Assembly: GCA_945901025.1 (NCBI GenBank)
Contig: CAMDJW010000001.1
Coordinates: forward strand, 124,001 to 188,000
Length of the DNA stretch: 64,000 nt
Direction: 5' to 3'
From: Spirosoma fluviale
GTDB lineage: Bacteria > Bacteroidota > Bacteroidia > Cytophagales > Spirosomataceae
In this document: piece by piece, positions 20,675 to 29,592 of the stretch
How the letters are laid out: every line of letters starts with the position of its first letter
Numbering within the stretch: position 1 is the first letter of the stretch
The notes under the pieces: generated by a model
Told to the model about the DNA's origin: nothing
Seen by the model: only the letters and a program-made list of their open reading frames with translations
The model's database searches: none
Made by a program: the position numbers and the translations under genes

Positions 20675-22627
20675 ATGAATAAACTAATAAATGAAGTAAG
20701 TACCTATCTGTTACAACATAAAGATAACCCAGTTCATTGGGAGGCTTGGAATGCAGAATCACTAGAACGATCTATAAAAGAAGACAAACCTATTATCATC
20801 AGTATTGGGTATGCAGCATGTCATTGGTGTCATGTTATGGAGCATGAATCGTTTGAGGATCAGGAGGTGGCTGAAATAATGAATAATCATTTTATCAATA
20901 TAAAAATTGACAGAGAGGAAAGACCTGACCTTGATATGATTTATATGGAAGCTGTACAAAAAATGGGTATTAGAGGTGGATGGCCTTTAAATGTATTTTT
21001 AATGCCGAATAAAAATCCATTTTATGGAGGGACCTATTTCCCGCGAAAAAACTGGATTTCAATCTTAAGATCAATTGATGAAGCTTTCAAAAATAATAGA
21101 ACTGAATTAAATAACTCAGCGGATGGATTTGCAGAAAGCCTCAATGATAATAATTTACTCTTCAATAAATTTAATTTTAACACCCATTCTAGAAATTTAG
21201 AAAAGGTGTTTCCGATAATTAAATCGTCCTTAGATCCCATATTTGGAGGAATTCAAAAAGCCCCCAAATTCCCCTTACCTTGTTTAATTGATTTTTTAAT
21301 TAACCTACCCAATAGTCAATATTTAAAATTGGGCGTAAGCGAACTATATAATGTTCAATTACAAAAAATGGCTCAAGGTGGCATATATGATCAATTAGAA
21401 GGAGGATTTTCTCGATATTCGGTCGATTCTGAATGGTTCTGCCCTCATTTTGAAAAAATGCTTTATGATAATGTTCAATTAATTAAATCATATTCATTAG
21501 CCTATTCAAAAACCAAGAGTGATTTATATAAAGAAGTAATTTCAAATACCATTAAATTTATAAATGATCAATTGAAAGGAGAAAATGGACTATATTTTTC
21601 TTCCATTGACGCGGATAGCGAAGGCGTAGAAGGTCAATATTATACATGGGATTTTAAAGAACTTAACTCAATTTTACCTTACAAAAGTAATCAAGAGTTT
21701 TATAATCACTTTTCAATAACTAGTCATGGAAATTGGGAAAATGATAAAAATATACTATACAAAATTTCTCCCATAAGTAACAAGTCGTTTGATCTACAAT
21801 TTAGTATTTTAAGAAAAGTAAAATTGTCTCGAATAAAGCCAAATACAGACACGAAACAAATACTTTCTTGGAACGCTATTTACGTTTCTTCTCTTATTCA
21901 AGCTTACATTTCAGTTAATAACTACAAATATTTAGATTTAGCTAAGTCCATCATCCTGCAAATTGAAAATCATTTTATTATTAATAAAACCTATTTACAC
22001 CAAGTTAAATACTCGGCTAGTCCAATAATAGCCTTTTTAGATGATATGAGCTTTTTAACGAAAGCCTATATCGACTTATATGAAGTAAGTGGAGATATTA
22101 ATTATATCAATAAGGCCAATCTTTGTCTATCAGATATACTTGAAAATTTCAACCAAAATAAATCCAACTCTGTTTTTTATAATTATTATTCAAATAAATC
22201 AGAGATATTAATTGCCGAAAAATATGAAATTAATGATTCGGTTATGCCGTCCTCTAATTCGATTTTATGTGAATGTTTGTTTAAAATAGGATTTATTAAC
22301 CAAGTTCCTGCTTATACTTTAAATGCCAAAGAAATGGTTGAAAACATCTTAGAATCAGCCCTAAATAATCCTTTATATTTTTCAAACTGGTTAAAAATAT
22401 ATAGTGATAACGTTGAGTATCCAAAGGCTTTAATTAAATACAATTCAAGTTTTATTAAATTAGATGTGCTACAGCAAACTGAATTTCTCATAGATAAGGC
22501 GATGATAATTTATACACCTATCTTGACTAAAGATCAATATAATTTTTATTTGTGTATCGGTGATACATGCTATTCACCCACAAATACGATTGAGGAATTA
22601 CAAATTCAAATGAAGTCGGTTATTTAA
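20675..22627 (+). CDS. YyaL/SSP411-like protein with thioredoxin-fold domain (DUF255)
   Basis: A 650-residue protein of the SSP411/YyaL family. The N-terminal thioredoxin-like domain starts LINEVSTYLLQHKDNPVHW and carries the C-x-x-C motif ACHWCH (Cys49, Cys52) followed by EHESFED; the rest resembles an alpha/alpha six-barrel like N-acylglucosamine epimerases, with APKFPLP, DQLEGGFSRYSVD and HFEKMLYDN. The function of the family is not established. No signal peptide, so cytoplasmic. The 3' end overlaps ruvC by 8 nt. At the C-terminus the family's usual CxxxxC segment appears as CIGDTCYSP. Confidence 0.92.
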   Translation: MNKLINEVSTYLLQHKDNPVHWEAWNAESLERSIKEDKPIIISIGYAACHWCHVMEHESFEDQEVAEIMNNHFINIKIDREERPDLDMIYMEAVQKMGIRGGWPLNVFLMPNKNPFYGGTYFPRKNWISILRSIDEAFKNNRTELNNSADGFAESLNDNNLLFNKFNFNTHSRNLEKVFPIIKSSLDPIFGGIQKAPKFPLPCLIDFLINLPNSQYLKLGVSELYNVQLQKMAQGGIYDQLEGGFSRYSVDSEWFCPHFEKMLYDNVQLIKSYSLAYSKTKSDLYKEVISNTIKFINDQLKGENGLYFSSIDADSEGVEGQYYTWDFKELNSILPYKSNQEFYNHFSITSHGNWENDKNILYKISPISNKSFDLQFSILRKVKLSRIKPNTDTKQILSWNAIYVSSLIQAYISVNNYKYLDLAKSIILQIENHFIINKTYLHQVKYSASPIIAFLDDMSFLTKAYIDLYEVSGDINYINKANLCLSDILENFNQNKSNSVFYNYYSNKSEILIAEKYEINDSVMPSSNSILCECLFKIGFINQVPAYTLNAKEMVENILESALNNPLYFSNWLKIYSDNVEYPKALIKYNSSFIKLDVLQQTEFLIDKAMIIYTPILTKDQYNFYLCIGDTCYSPTNTIEELQIQMKSVI

Positions 22628-23195
22628 TTCTTAAAGGATTTTCATTGACAAAAGCACCCCAACCCTTTTTTGTTCCTTTAAGGGTGGATGTTAAATTGTT
22701 ATTATGAAAATGATGACATATAGCTATTCCTAATGCATCCGTAGCATCAAATAGCTTTGCGTCTAATTTAATGTTCCCAATAATTTCAACCATTTTTGCT
22801 ACCTGTTCTTTGGATGAATTACCATTTCCCGTTACTGATTGTTTGATTTTTTTGGGTTCGTATTCGGAAACTGGAATGTTTTTAGAAAATGCAAGTGACA
22901 TAACCATTCCTTGAACTCTGCCTAGTTTTAACATCGACTGTACATTCTTACCGAAAAAAGGTGATTCTATGGCTATTTCATCTGGAAGGAATTCTTCTAA
23001 TATGCCTAACACTCTTTCATGAATTTTCAGAAACTTAGCTCCTTGTGTAGTATACTTGGTTAAATTCAAAATTCCATATTGCAGTATGGTTACTTTTTCT
23101 TTGTTTATTTTGATTAAACCATAACCTAGAAATCTAGTACCAGGATCAATCCCTAAAATTATTTTTTCTGATGTGGAACTAGTAATTTGCGACAT
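22620..23195 (-). CDS. ruvC: Holliday junction resolvase RuvC
   Basis: Endonuclease that resolves Holliday junctions with RuvAB in recombinational repair. The 191 residues have all four acidic catalytic residues: Asp17 in GIDPGTRFLGYG, Glu77 in EIAIESPFFGK, and Asp150 and Asp153 in FDATDALGIAICHH. The length is slightly above the usual 170-185 owing to a short C-terminal extension. Only 13 nt separate it from the divergent deacetylase gene, so promoters must lie inside the neighbouring coding regions. No ruvA or ruvB in the window. Confidence 0.97.
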   Translation of the reverse strand: MSQITSSTSEKIILGIDPGTRFLGYGLIKINKEKVTILQYGILNLTKYTTQGAKFLKIHERVLGILEEFLPDEIAIESPFFGKNVQSMLKLGRVQGMVMSLAFSKNIPVSEYEPKKIKQSVTGNGNSSKEQVAKMVEIIGNIKLDAKLFDATDALGIAICHHFHNNNLTSTLKGTKKGWGAFVNENPLRIK

Positions 23196-23208
23196 ATAAA
23201 TCTAGTGC

Positions 23209-23838
23209 ATGTTTATTAATGAGATTTCGAAAGTTTTAAAGTACATTTTTCCAAAACTTATTTGGAAGATGAATAAATTAGAAATCGAAAAAACTATTTA
23301 TTTAACTTTTGATGATGGGCCTACCCCTGAAATTACGAATTATGTTTTAGATCTTCTTACCAAATATAATGCAAAAGCTACTTTTTTTTGTATTGGTAAT
23401 AATTTAAAATCCAATCGTGAATTAGCACAGCAAATACTTAATAATGGTCACAAAATAGGGAATCACACGATGAATCATGTAAATTCTTGGCATGTTAATG
23501 CAAATGATTATTTTAATGATTATCTGCTTTGTGAAAATGAAATAAATAATCTAGGTACTAACTCCGTGGGCTTCAGACCTCCGTATGGTAGAATCAATCG
23601 TTTTATTTACAAGAAATTAATCAATTATACCCCTATTTATATGTGGTCATTTATTTCTGGCGATTATAATCGAAATAATAATCCTCTTTCGATTTTAAAA
23701 TCTGCTAAGAAAAATATAAATCATGGCTCAATTTTAATTTTTCATGATAGTAAAAAAGCATTTCCCATTTTAAGTATTATTCTAGAACCGATTTTGGAAT
23801 ATTGTTCCCAAAATAATTTTGAATGTAAGACTTTATGA
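23209..23838 (+). CDS. Polysaccharide deacetylase (NodB homology, CE4)
   Basis: A 209-residue CE4 enzyme expected to remove acetyl groups from a glycan such as peptidoglycan. Motifs in order: YLTFDDGPTP (metal and catalytic Asp), GNHTMNH (metal-binding His pair), FRPPYGR, and ILIFHDS near the C-terminus. The N-terminal segment ISKVLKYIFPKLIW before the domain is common in Bacteroidota members, supporting the start at 23209 over the internal Met at residue 17. No cleavable signal peptide is evident. The stop overlaps the tatD start by 4 nt. Confidence 0.92.
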   Translation: MFINEISKVLKYIFPKLIWKMNKLEIEKTIYLTFDDGPTPEITNYVLDLLTKYNAKATFFCIGNNLKSNRELAQQILNNGHKIGNHTMNHVNSWHVNANDYFNDYLLCENEINNLGTNSVGFRPPYGRINRFIYKKLINYTPIYMWSFISGDYNRNNNPLSILKSAKKNINHGSILIFHDSKKAFPILSIILEPILEYCSQNNFECKTL

Positions 23839-24608
23839 TTGACACACATGCACATCTATACGATGATATATTTACAAGTGATATTGAATCGAATATTAAT
23901 CAACTATTAGAAGCGGGTATTCAAGAAGTGTGGTTGCCAAATTGTGATATTGAAACATTAGATTCACTATTAAAATTATCAACATCATATCCAGACTTGT
24001 GTAAACCTATGATTGGTTTACATCCAACGTTCGTAAAAAATAATTATAAAGAGCAATTGAAATTATTAAAAACTTTTTTAAGCCAAAGGAAATTTCTAGC
24101 TATTGGGGAAATTGGCTTAGATTATTACTGGGATATTTCCTATAAAAATGAACAAATATTGGCATTTAAAACACAATGCCAATGGGCTTTAGAGGAAAAT
24201 ACCTGGGTCGATATACATTGCCGAAAAGCTTATGCCGATTTAATTGCAATCCTTTCTATGAAAGAATTCAATGAATTAAAAGGTATTATTCATTGTTTTT
24301 CAGGAGATGCTTCTGAAGCAACGAGATTAACTAATTTAGGCTACTCACTTGGAATAGGTGGAGTTATTACCTACAAAAACACAAATCTATTTGATAGCAT
24401 TAAACACATAGATTTAAGTTATATAGTATTAGAAACGGATTCTCCATACTTAACGCCTGTCCCATTTAGAGGAAAGCCTAATCATCCCCAATACTTAAAA
24501 TTGGTCGCTCAAAAACTAGCTGATTTATATGAAATGCAAGTGGATGAAATCATCAGTATCACGACAAAAAATGCATTAAAATTTAAAGCTTTTTCAAATT
24601 TTCAATAA
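23835..24608 (+). CDS. TatD-family metal-dependent DNase
   Basis: A 257-residue TIM-barrel hydrolase. THAHLYD gives the first metal ligands, EIGLDYYWD the bridging Glu, DIHCRKAY and IIHCFSGD the further His ligands, and ETDSPYLTP the catalytic Asp with the family signature. Members act as 3'-5' exonucleases on DNA and RNA, with a proposed role in repair of oxidised DNA. Translationally coupled (ATGA) to the deacetylase gene; the 3' end overlaps the convergent ABC ATPase gene by 26 nt. Confidence 0.94.
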   Translation: MIDTHAHLYDDIFTSDIESNINQLLEAGIQEVWLPNCDIETLDSLLKLSTSYPDLCKPMIGLHPTFVKNNYKEQLKLLKTFLSQRKFLAIGEIGLDYYWDISYKNEQILAFKTQCQWALEENTWVDIHCRKAYADLIAILSMKEFNELKGIIHCFSGDASEATRLTNLGYSLGIGGVITYKNTNLFDSIKHIDLSYIVLETDSPYLTPVPFRGKPNHPQYLKLVAQKLADLYEMQVDEIISITTKNALKFKAFSNFQ

Positions 24609-25338
24609 TCGAGTGATTCAAATCGTGCCAATTAAACATTGCATTTTTCAAATTAATCACCACTTTATTCTGGCTCTTAAATAATTTACGAATGTCCCCA
24701 TTTAGAATTAATTTTCCTTGATTTATAATACCAATCGAGTGACTTAATTTTAATACATCAGATAAATCATGACTTATGAGAAGACAAGGAATATTTTTGA
24801 TTTCAATAATCTCTTGAATGATCGTTGCAAATTCTAACTTTTGTTCGGTATCTAATTGGCTAAATGGTTCATCCAATACTAAATATTCGATGGGTTCGCT
24901 GATTGCTTGTAAGATCCCTAATTTTTGTTTTTCCCCACCGGATAAATGCGTCACTTGAGTGCCTAATATTTTTTGTAAATGAAAAATCTTGACATATTTA
25001 TTTATTTCTTTTTGGGAAGAAGTAGATTTTTGAAAAATGATATTTAAAAAATCTAAAACGGTGTGAAAAGGTTTTAAATGTAAGTTTTGCGGCAAATAAC
25101 CTGCTTTGAAAAATTGGGGGATTAATCTTTCTTTATGATCACTTAATTCTACCCCATTTACTACAACACTCCCATTTTCATTTTGCAATAATCCCACCAC
25201 AATTTTAGCAACTGTACTTTTCCCACTGCCACTTTTACCTATCAAAGCAAATATTTCTTTAGGTAAAACATTTATTCTTATATTAGACAATTGAAATAGG
25301 TTATTCACCCTATGTTTTTTAATTCTAATTTTTAACAT
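24583..25338 (-). CDS. ABC transporter ATP-binding protein, stand-alone
   Basis: A 251-residue nucleotide-binding subunit: Walker A GKSGSGKST at 34-42, Q-loop at YLPQN, signature LSGGE at 132-136, Walker B YLVLDE at 152-157 and the switch His in LLISHD. No permease or binding-protein gene is adjacent, so the substrate is unknown; a partner probably lies elsewhere. Divergent from the xylulokinase gene with only 8 nt between the start codons. Confidence 0.9.
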   Translation of the reverse strand: MLKIRIKKHRVNNLFQLSNIRINVLPKEIFALIGKSGSGKSTVAKIVVGLLQNENGSVVVNGVELSDHKERLIPQFFKAGYLPQNLHLKPFHTVLDFLNIIFQKSTSSQKEINKYVKIFHLQKILGTQVTHLSGGEKQKLGILQAISEPIEYLVLDEPFSQLDTEQKLEFATIIQEIIEIKNIPCLLISHDLSDVLKLSHSIGIINQGKLILNGDIRKLFKSQNKVVINLKNAMFNWHDLNHSIIENLKKL

Positions 25339-25346
25339 ATCTAATT

Positions 25347-26825
25347 ATGCTTTTATGTGGCATTGATGTCGGCACTTCATCTATAAAATTAAGTGTTGTA
25401 GAGGCATCTACAAAAAAAATAATTCACACTTGCTCTTTTCCTGAAACCGAGAATGAGATAATTTCTACTTCCCCAGGTTTTGCAGAACAAGATCCTGAAC
25501 ATTGGTGGTATTGTGTAAGGCAAGTAATTAAAATGGCTAATGCCACAAAAAAATACAATCCATTAGATATTTCAGCTATAGGAATATCATATCAAATGCA
25601 TGGATTGGTTATTTTAGATAAAGATAAACAAGTTTTACGACCATCAATCATTTGGTGTGATTCTAGGGCAGCTAACATTGGAGATGATGCTTTTGAAGCT
25701 CTAGGAAAAGAGAAAATATTAAAAGATCTATTAAATTCTCCCGGTAATTTCACAGCATCTAAACTTGCTTGGGTAAAAAATAATGAACCTAAAATTTATG
25801 ATCTAATTAAGCATGTTCTTTTACCAGGTGATTTTATCTCATATAAATTTACGGATGAACTAACAACGACTATATCGGCATTATCAGAAGGTATATTTTG
25901 GGATTTTAATAAAAATGAAATTTCTAAAGATTTGTTGGATTATTATGGTTTCGACGTTTCACTGTTTACAGAAATCAAACAAGTATTTGAAAATCATGGA
26001 CAGATAAGTAGCACCATGGCATCTGAATTAGGTTTGTCTACCAAGCTACAAATTACATATAAAGCTGGTGATCAACCCAATAATGCATTATCACTTGGCG
26101 TAGTAGAGCCAGGCGAAATAGCTACAACAGCTGGGACTTCAGGAGTTATTTATGGAGTTAGTTCAGAGTTGAAATACGATCCTAATTGTCGTGTAAATTC
26201 ATTTGCACATGTTAATTACACTAAAGATTTACGAAGAATAGGAGTTTTAATGTGCATCAATGGAACAGGTATTTTAAATCGTTGGTTAAAAGAGAACTTT
26301 TTTCCTACAAATAGCTATACCGACTTAAACAATTACGCTAAACAATCTGAAATAGGCTCAAAAGATTTAATGTGTTTTCCGTATGGAAATGGTGCTGAAA
26401 GAATATTTAATAATAAAATTATCGGAGGAAGCTTTAGGAACCTAGATTTCAACAGGCACAAAAAAAAAGAAATTTCTAGGTCAGTTCAGGAAGGAATTGC
26501 ATTTTCAATGGTTTATGGATTAGAATTATTGAACTCATCTGGAATTGTTCCAAAAAAAATAATGGCAGGATATGCTAACATGTATTTAAGTTCTATATTT
26601 TCGTCAACAATCGTTAATGCGTCTAATGTTCCCATTCAACTTTTAGAATCTGATGGTGCTTATGGAGCTGCTTTAGGCGCTGGTATAGGTTCCCATTATT
26701 ATAAATCAGTCAATGAAGGTATTAATTCCATTCAATTATTGTCTGAAATCTTACCTGACCAAAACAAAAATCAAACGATGGATTTTTATGAAAAATGGAA
26801 ATTAGAACTTTTGAAAATGTTATAA
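25347..26825 (+). CDS. xylB: FGGY-family carbohydrate kinase, probably xylulokinase
   Basis: Phosphorylates D-xylulose to xylulose 5-phosphate, feeding the pentose phosphate pathway. The 492 residues show the actin-like ATPase fold: GIDVGTSSIK phosphate 1, SYQMHGLV with the substrate-contacting Met-His of XylB enzymes, SIIWCDSRA, GDQPNNAL with the catalytic Asp, TTAGTSGVIYG phosphate 2 and the adenosine-binding DGAYGAALGAG near the C-terminus. No xylose isomerase or xylose transporter is adjacent, so some doubt over the pentulose remains. The gene is followed by the tRNA-Leu on the opposite strand. Confidence 0.85.
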   Translation: MLLCGIDVGTSSIKLSVVEASTKKIIHTCSFPETENEIISTSPGFAEQDPEHWWYCVRQVIKMANATKKYNPLDISAIGISYQMHGLVILDKDKQVLRPSIIWCDSRAANIGDDAFEALGKEKILKDLLNSPGNFTASKLAWVKNNEPKIYDLIKHVLLPGDFISYKFTDELTTTISALSEGIFWDFNKNEISKDLLDYYGFDVSLFTEIKQVFENHGQISSTMASELGLSTKLQITYKAGDQPNNALSLGVVEPGEIATTAGTSGVIYGVSSELKYDPNCRVNSFAHVNYTKDLRRIGVLMCINGTGILNRWLKENFFPTNSYTDLNNYAKQSEIGSKDLMCFPYGNGAERIFNNKIIGGSFRNLDFNRHKKKEISRSVQEGIAFSMVYGLELLNSSGIVPKKIMAGYANMYLSSIFSSTIVNASNVPIQLLESDGAYGAALGAGIGSHYYKSVNEGINSIQLLSEILPDQNKNQTMDFYEKWKLELLKML

Positions 26826-26833
26826 AAAGGCAA

Positions 26834-26857
26834 AGCCTCTCAATTTCTTGAGAGGCT
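26834..26857 (-). terminator. Intrinsic terminator of tRNA-Leu
   Basis: A perfect 10-bp stem (AGCCTCTCAA with TTGAGAGGCT, 4-nt loop) directly after the tRNA-Leu on the minus strand, followed by TTTGCCTTTTTA. On the plus strand it lacks a T-run, though it may also help end xylB transcripts. Confidence 0.75.
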
Positions 26858-26858
26858 G

Positions 26859-26942
26859 TACCCAGAGCCGGAGTCGAACCGGCACGGGCTTGCACCCACG
26901 GGTGTTTGAGACCAGCGCGTCTACCAATTCCGCCATCTGGGC
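26859..26942 (-). tRNA. tRNA-Leu (CAA)
   Basis: The minus strand gives an 84-nt tRNA of class II: acceptor GCCCAGA pairing with TCTGGGT, the Leu-type D arm GGCGGAATTGGTAGACGC, loop CTCAAAC with anticodon CAA, a long variable arm, and the T arm GCCGGTTCGACTCCGGC. The 3' CCA is not encoded. The anticodon stem CTGGT/ACCCG has one mismatch, T28-C42, where ACCAG would pair perfectly. Confidence 0.93.
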
Positions 26943-27020
26943 AAATTAATTAAAATTTGCAATGCAAAAGTAGCTTTTCAAATCCGCTTTTACAAAATTT
27001 AATAGAAGATTCACATATAT

Positions 27021-28259
27021 CTATTCGTATCGTAAAGCTTCCACAGGATCCATTTCTGAAGCTTTGTATGCTGGGTAAATTCCTGAAAATAAGCCAACTA
27101 GTATGCAAATAATGATACCTATTGTCATCCATAACCAAGGTATAATAAAACTTGCTTTTCCCGAACTAATCCCTGACGCAATTAAATTTCCTATAGGAAT
27201 AGCCATAATAATACCGCCGATACCTCCAATTAAACAAATGACAATGGCTTCAATTAAAAATTGTTGTAAAATACGGGCTGGTGTTGCTCCTAAAGATTTC
27301 CTAATACCTATTTCTCTTGTACGTTCACTAACAGAAACCATCATTATATTCATCAAAGCGATCGCAGCCCCTAAAAGTGTTATAAATCCAATGACAAACC
27401 CTCCTACTCGTAAAGTGGAAGTAATACTTTCAAAACTTTTTGCGATTGAATCAGAACGATCAATTGAAAAAGAATCATTACTGCCGATTGGGTCCATACG
27501 AACTTTTCTCATAATACCTCTAGCCTCTTCCATGAAGTCATCAAAATTAACAATTCTCAATGTTGAGGTAGTTATATCGAAATTTAACTGACGTCCAACA
27601 GCCATTTTCCTTCCTGTTTCTAATGGAACCATAATGACTCTATCATCTCCCCCTCCCATCATATTTCCTTTTTTGGTCAATATGCCGATAACCTTCATCT
27701 TCAATCCACTAACAATTATTTCTTTATTAATTGGATTTTCTTTTTCAAATAATTGATCAATGATGTCCACTCCAAGAATACACACATTTACTGCATTGGT
27801 ATATTCATTGCTTGAAAAGGATCGGCCCATATTTATTTTATATCCTTTAATATCCATAAAATTATCATCTATGGCCATCAATCTAGAATTAGGGTTTGTT
27901 TTTTTTGATGAATATTTGGCAATGGCATTAAATGACACATTTGTTTTGAGAGAAACATTACCCTTTTCATTAAATAATACTTTATATCGATATGCCTGTC
28001 TATAATCAATGTTTTTAAATTTCTTTTCTTTTTGACCTTCTCTTCTAATTTGCATTGCAGCTCTATTTCGAATATCAAAGGAATTAGCTCCTAATCCCGA
28101 GAAAGAATTATCCACAGAGCTTTGGATTCCATCGATAGCCGTTAATATGCCAACCAATGAGGTAATTCCAAGTGAAATAATGAGTGCTGTTAGAATCGTT
28201 CTTAATAAATTACTTTTTATAGACCTTAAACCCTCAAATACATTTTCTTTTAAATTCAT
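27021..28259 (-). CDS. MacB/FtsX-type ABC transporter permease
   Basis: A 412-residue inner-membrane permease with the MacB topology: one N-terminal helix (about 20-42, after [18 protein letters not shown]), a periplasmic core domain (about 45-280) and three C-terminal helices in the FtsX domain ([24 protein letters not shown] near 315). The extreme C-terminus [18 protein letters not shown] is the family signature. Such permeases pair with a LolD/MacB ATPase for lipoprotein or peptide transport or mechanotransmission. No cognate ATPase is adjacent; the one at 24.6 kb is not obviously its partner. Confidence 0.92.
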   Translation of the reverse strand: MNLKENVFEGLRSIKSNLLRTILTALIISLGITSLVGILTAIDGIQSSVDNSFSGLGANSFDIRNRAAMQIRREGQKEKKFKNIDYRQAYRYKVLFNEKGNVSLKTNVSFNAIAKYSSKKTNPNSRLMAIDDNFMDIKGYKINMGRSFSSNEYTNAVNVCILGVDIIDQLFEKENPINKEIIVSGLKMKVIGILTKKGNMMGGGDDRVIMVPLETGRKMAVGRQLNFDITTSTLRIVNFDDFMEEARGIMRKVRMDPIGSNDSFSIDRSDSIAKSFESITSTLRVGGFVIGFITLLGAAIALMNIMMVSVSERTREIGIRKSLGATPARILQQFLIEAIVICLIGGIGGIIMAIPIGNLIASGISSGKASFIIPWLWMTIGIIICILVGLFSGIYPAYKASEMDPVEALRYE

Positions 28260-28323
28260 TTTGGTTACCTAAATTATAATTTTAGATTGCAATTTATTAC
28301 AAATTTGACTTGCAGAAAAACCA

Positions 28324-29592
28324 ATGAGGTATCTAATTTTTCCATTAATCATATTTATGTTGAATTTAGACGTATTAAATGCAAAAAGCATTTTAATACC
28401 CATGGACAATACACAAAAAAATCATTTAAAATCATATGGAATTATTTATAATCATTTAAAAAATGGTCAAAATGAAATAAAATGGTGCTTGAATTATTTG
28501 GGAGGATCATTTTTAGTCTCTTATGATGACATTCTTTATAAAAAAATAATAAGCCAAGGGATTACTTGTTCGATACTAAAAGATCAAGAGACTACTATAT
28601 TAGTTAATCAACTTAAGGCAATTGAAAATAATACGGAGGTTGTAACCTTAAATAAATTTGCAAGAATAGCATTATACTCACCATCCTCAGCATCGCCTTG
28701 GGACGATGCTGTATCGTTGGCACTGAGGTACGCTGAAATACCTTTTGAAATCATATATGATCAAGATATAATGAATGGTCGGTTGGTAGAATTCGATTGG
28801 ATACATTTGCATCATGAAGATTTTACAGGACAAATGGGTAAAATGTTCACTCAAAAAGATCAAAGTTGGTATCAAAATCAATTAATTGAAGATAGGAACG
28901 TGGCCAAATCAAATGGTTTTAAAAAGGTGTCGCAACTAAAAAATAAAATTACTTTAATGCTTAAATCATTTATCATCGGTGGTGGATATATGTTTGCTAT
29001 GTGTACAGCGACAGATACATTTGATATTTCCTTAGCAAGTTCTGATATAGACATTGTTGATTATAGCTTAGACGGTGATCCAACCTCAGATAATATAGAC
29101 AAAAGCTTAAAATTTCAAGAAACATTAGCATTCACCAATTTCAATATCTATACGAACCCAAGAGTAAACGAATTTTCTGATATTGATGCCTCACCAAATT
29201 TTTCCACTCGAAAAATTCCCGAGGAATTAGACTATTTCGAATTAAATGATTTTTCATCTAAAAATGATCTTATACCATCTATTCTTAATCAAAATCATGA
29301 AAAAATAATTCATGGATTTATGGGACAAACCACTGCTTTCTCAACACCTAAAATAAAACCCAATATCATTGTATTAGCTGAAAATCAAAAATTGGAAGAA
29401 GTAAAATACTTATATGGTACTTTAGGGAAAGGATTCTTTTGCTTTCTAGGAGGACATGATCCCGAGGATTATCAGCATTTTGTCAATGAAGAGCATACTG
29501 ATTTAAGTTTACATAAAAATTCTCCAGGATACCGGTTAATATTAAATAATATCTTATTTCCCTCGGCTCAAAAGAAAAAACAAAAAACTTAA
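28324..29592 (+). CDS. Conserved exported protein of unknown function, class I amidotransferase-like motif
   Basis: A 422-residue protein with a signal peptide (about 1-20, ending DVLNA). The mature N-terminus SILIPMDNTQKNHLKSYGI resembles proteins of Bacteroidota commonly labelled 'asparagine synthetase B', but no AsnB domain is recognisable. Central HLHHEDFTGQ (about 161-170) and GGGYMFAMCTATDTF, with Cys227 in an elbow-like setting, recall class I glutamine amidotransferase or ThuA-like folds; a late GGHDPED may add a His/Glu. The function is unknown and the usual label appears misleading. Divergent from the MacB-like permease (64 nt) and overlapping the GT-C gene by 4 nt. Confidence 0.7.
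   Translation: MRYLIFPLIIFMLNLDVLNAKSILIPMDNTQKNHLKSYGIIYNHLKNGQNEIKWCLNYLGGSFLVSYDDILYKKIISQGITCSILKDQETTILVNQLKAIENNTEVVTLNKFARIALYSPSSASPWDDAVSLALRYAEIPFEIIYDQDIMNGRLVEFDWIHLHHEDFTGQMGKMFTQKDQSWYQNQLIEDRNVAKSNGFKKVSQLKNKITLMLKSFIIGGGYMFAMCTATDTFDISLASSDIDIVDYSLDGDPTSDNIDKSLKFQETLAFTNFNIYTNPRVNEFSDIDASPNFSTRKIPEELDYFELNDFSSKNDLIPSILNQNHEKIIHGFMGQTTAFSTPKIKPNIIVLAENQKLEEVKYLYGTLGKGFFCFLGGHDPEDYQHFVNEEHTDLSLHKNSPGYRLILNNILFPSAQKKKQKT

Noticed and set aside
24583-28259. ABC ATPase (24.6 kb) and MacB-like permease (27 kb) as one transporter
   Set aside because: They are separated by xylB and tRNA-Leu, and the ATPase does not look like the LolD/MacB type.
28324-29592. Asparagine synthetase B
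   Set aside because: No N-terminal Cys glutaminase domain nor PP-loop synthetase motif; a signal peptide is present.
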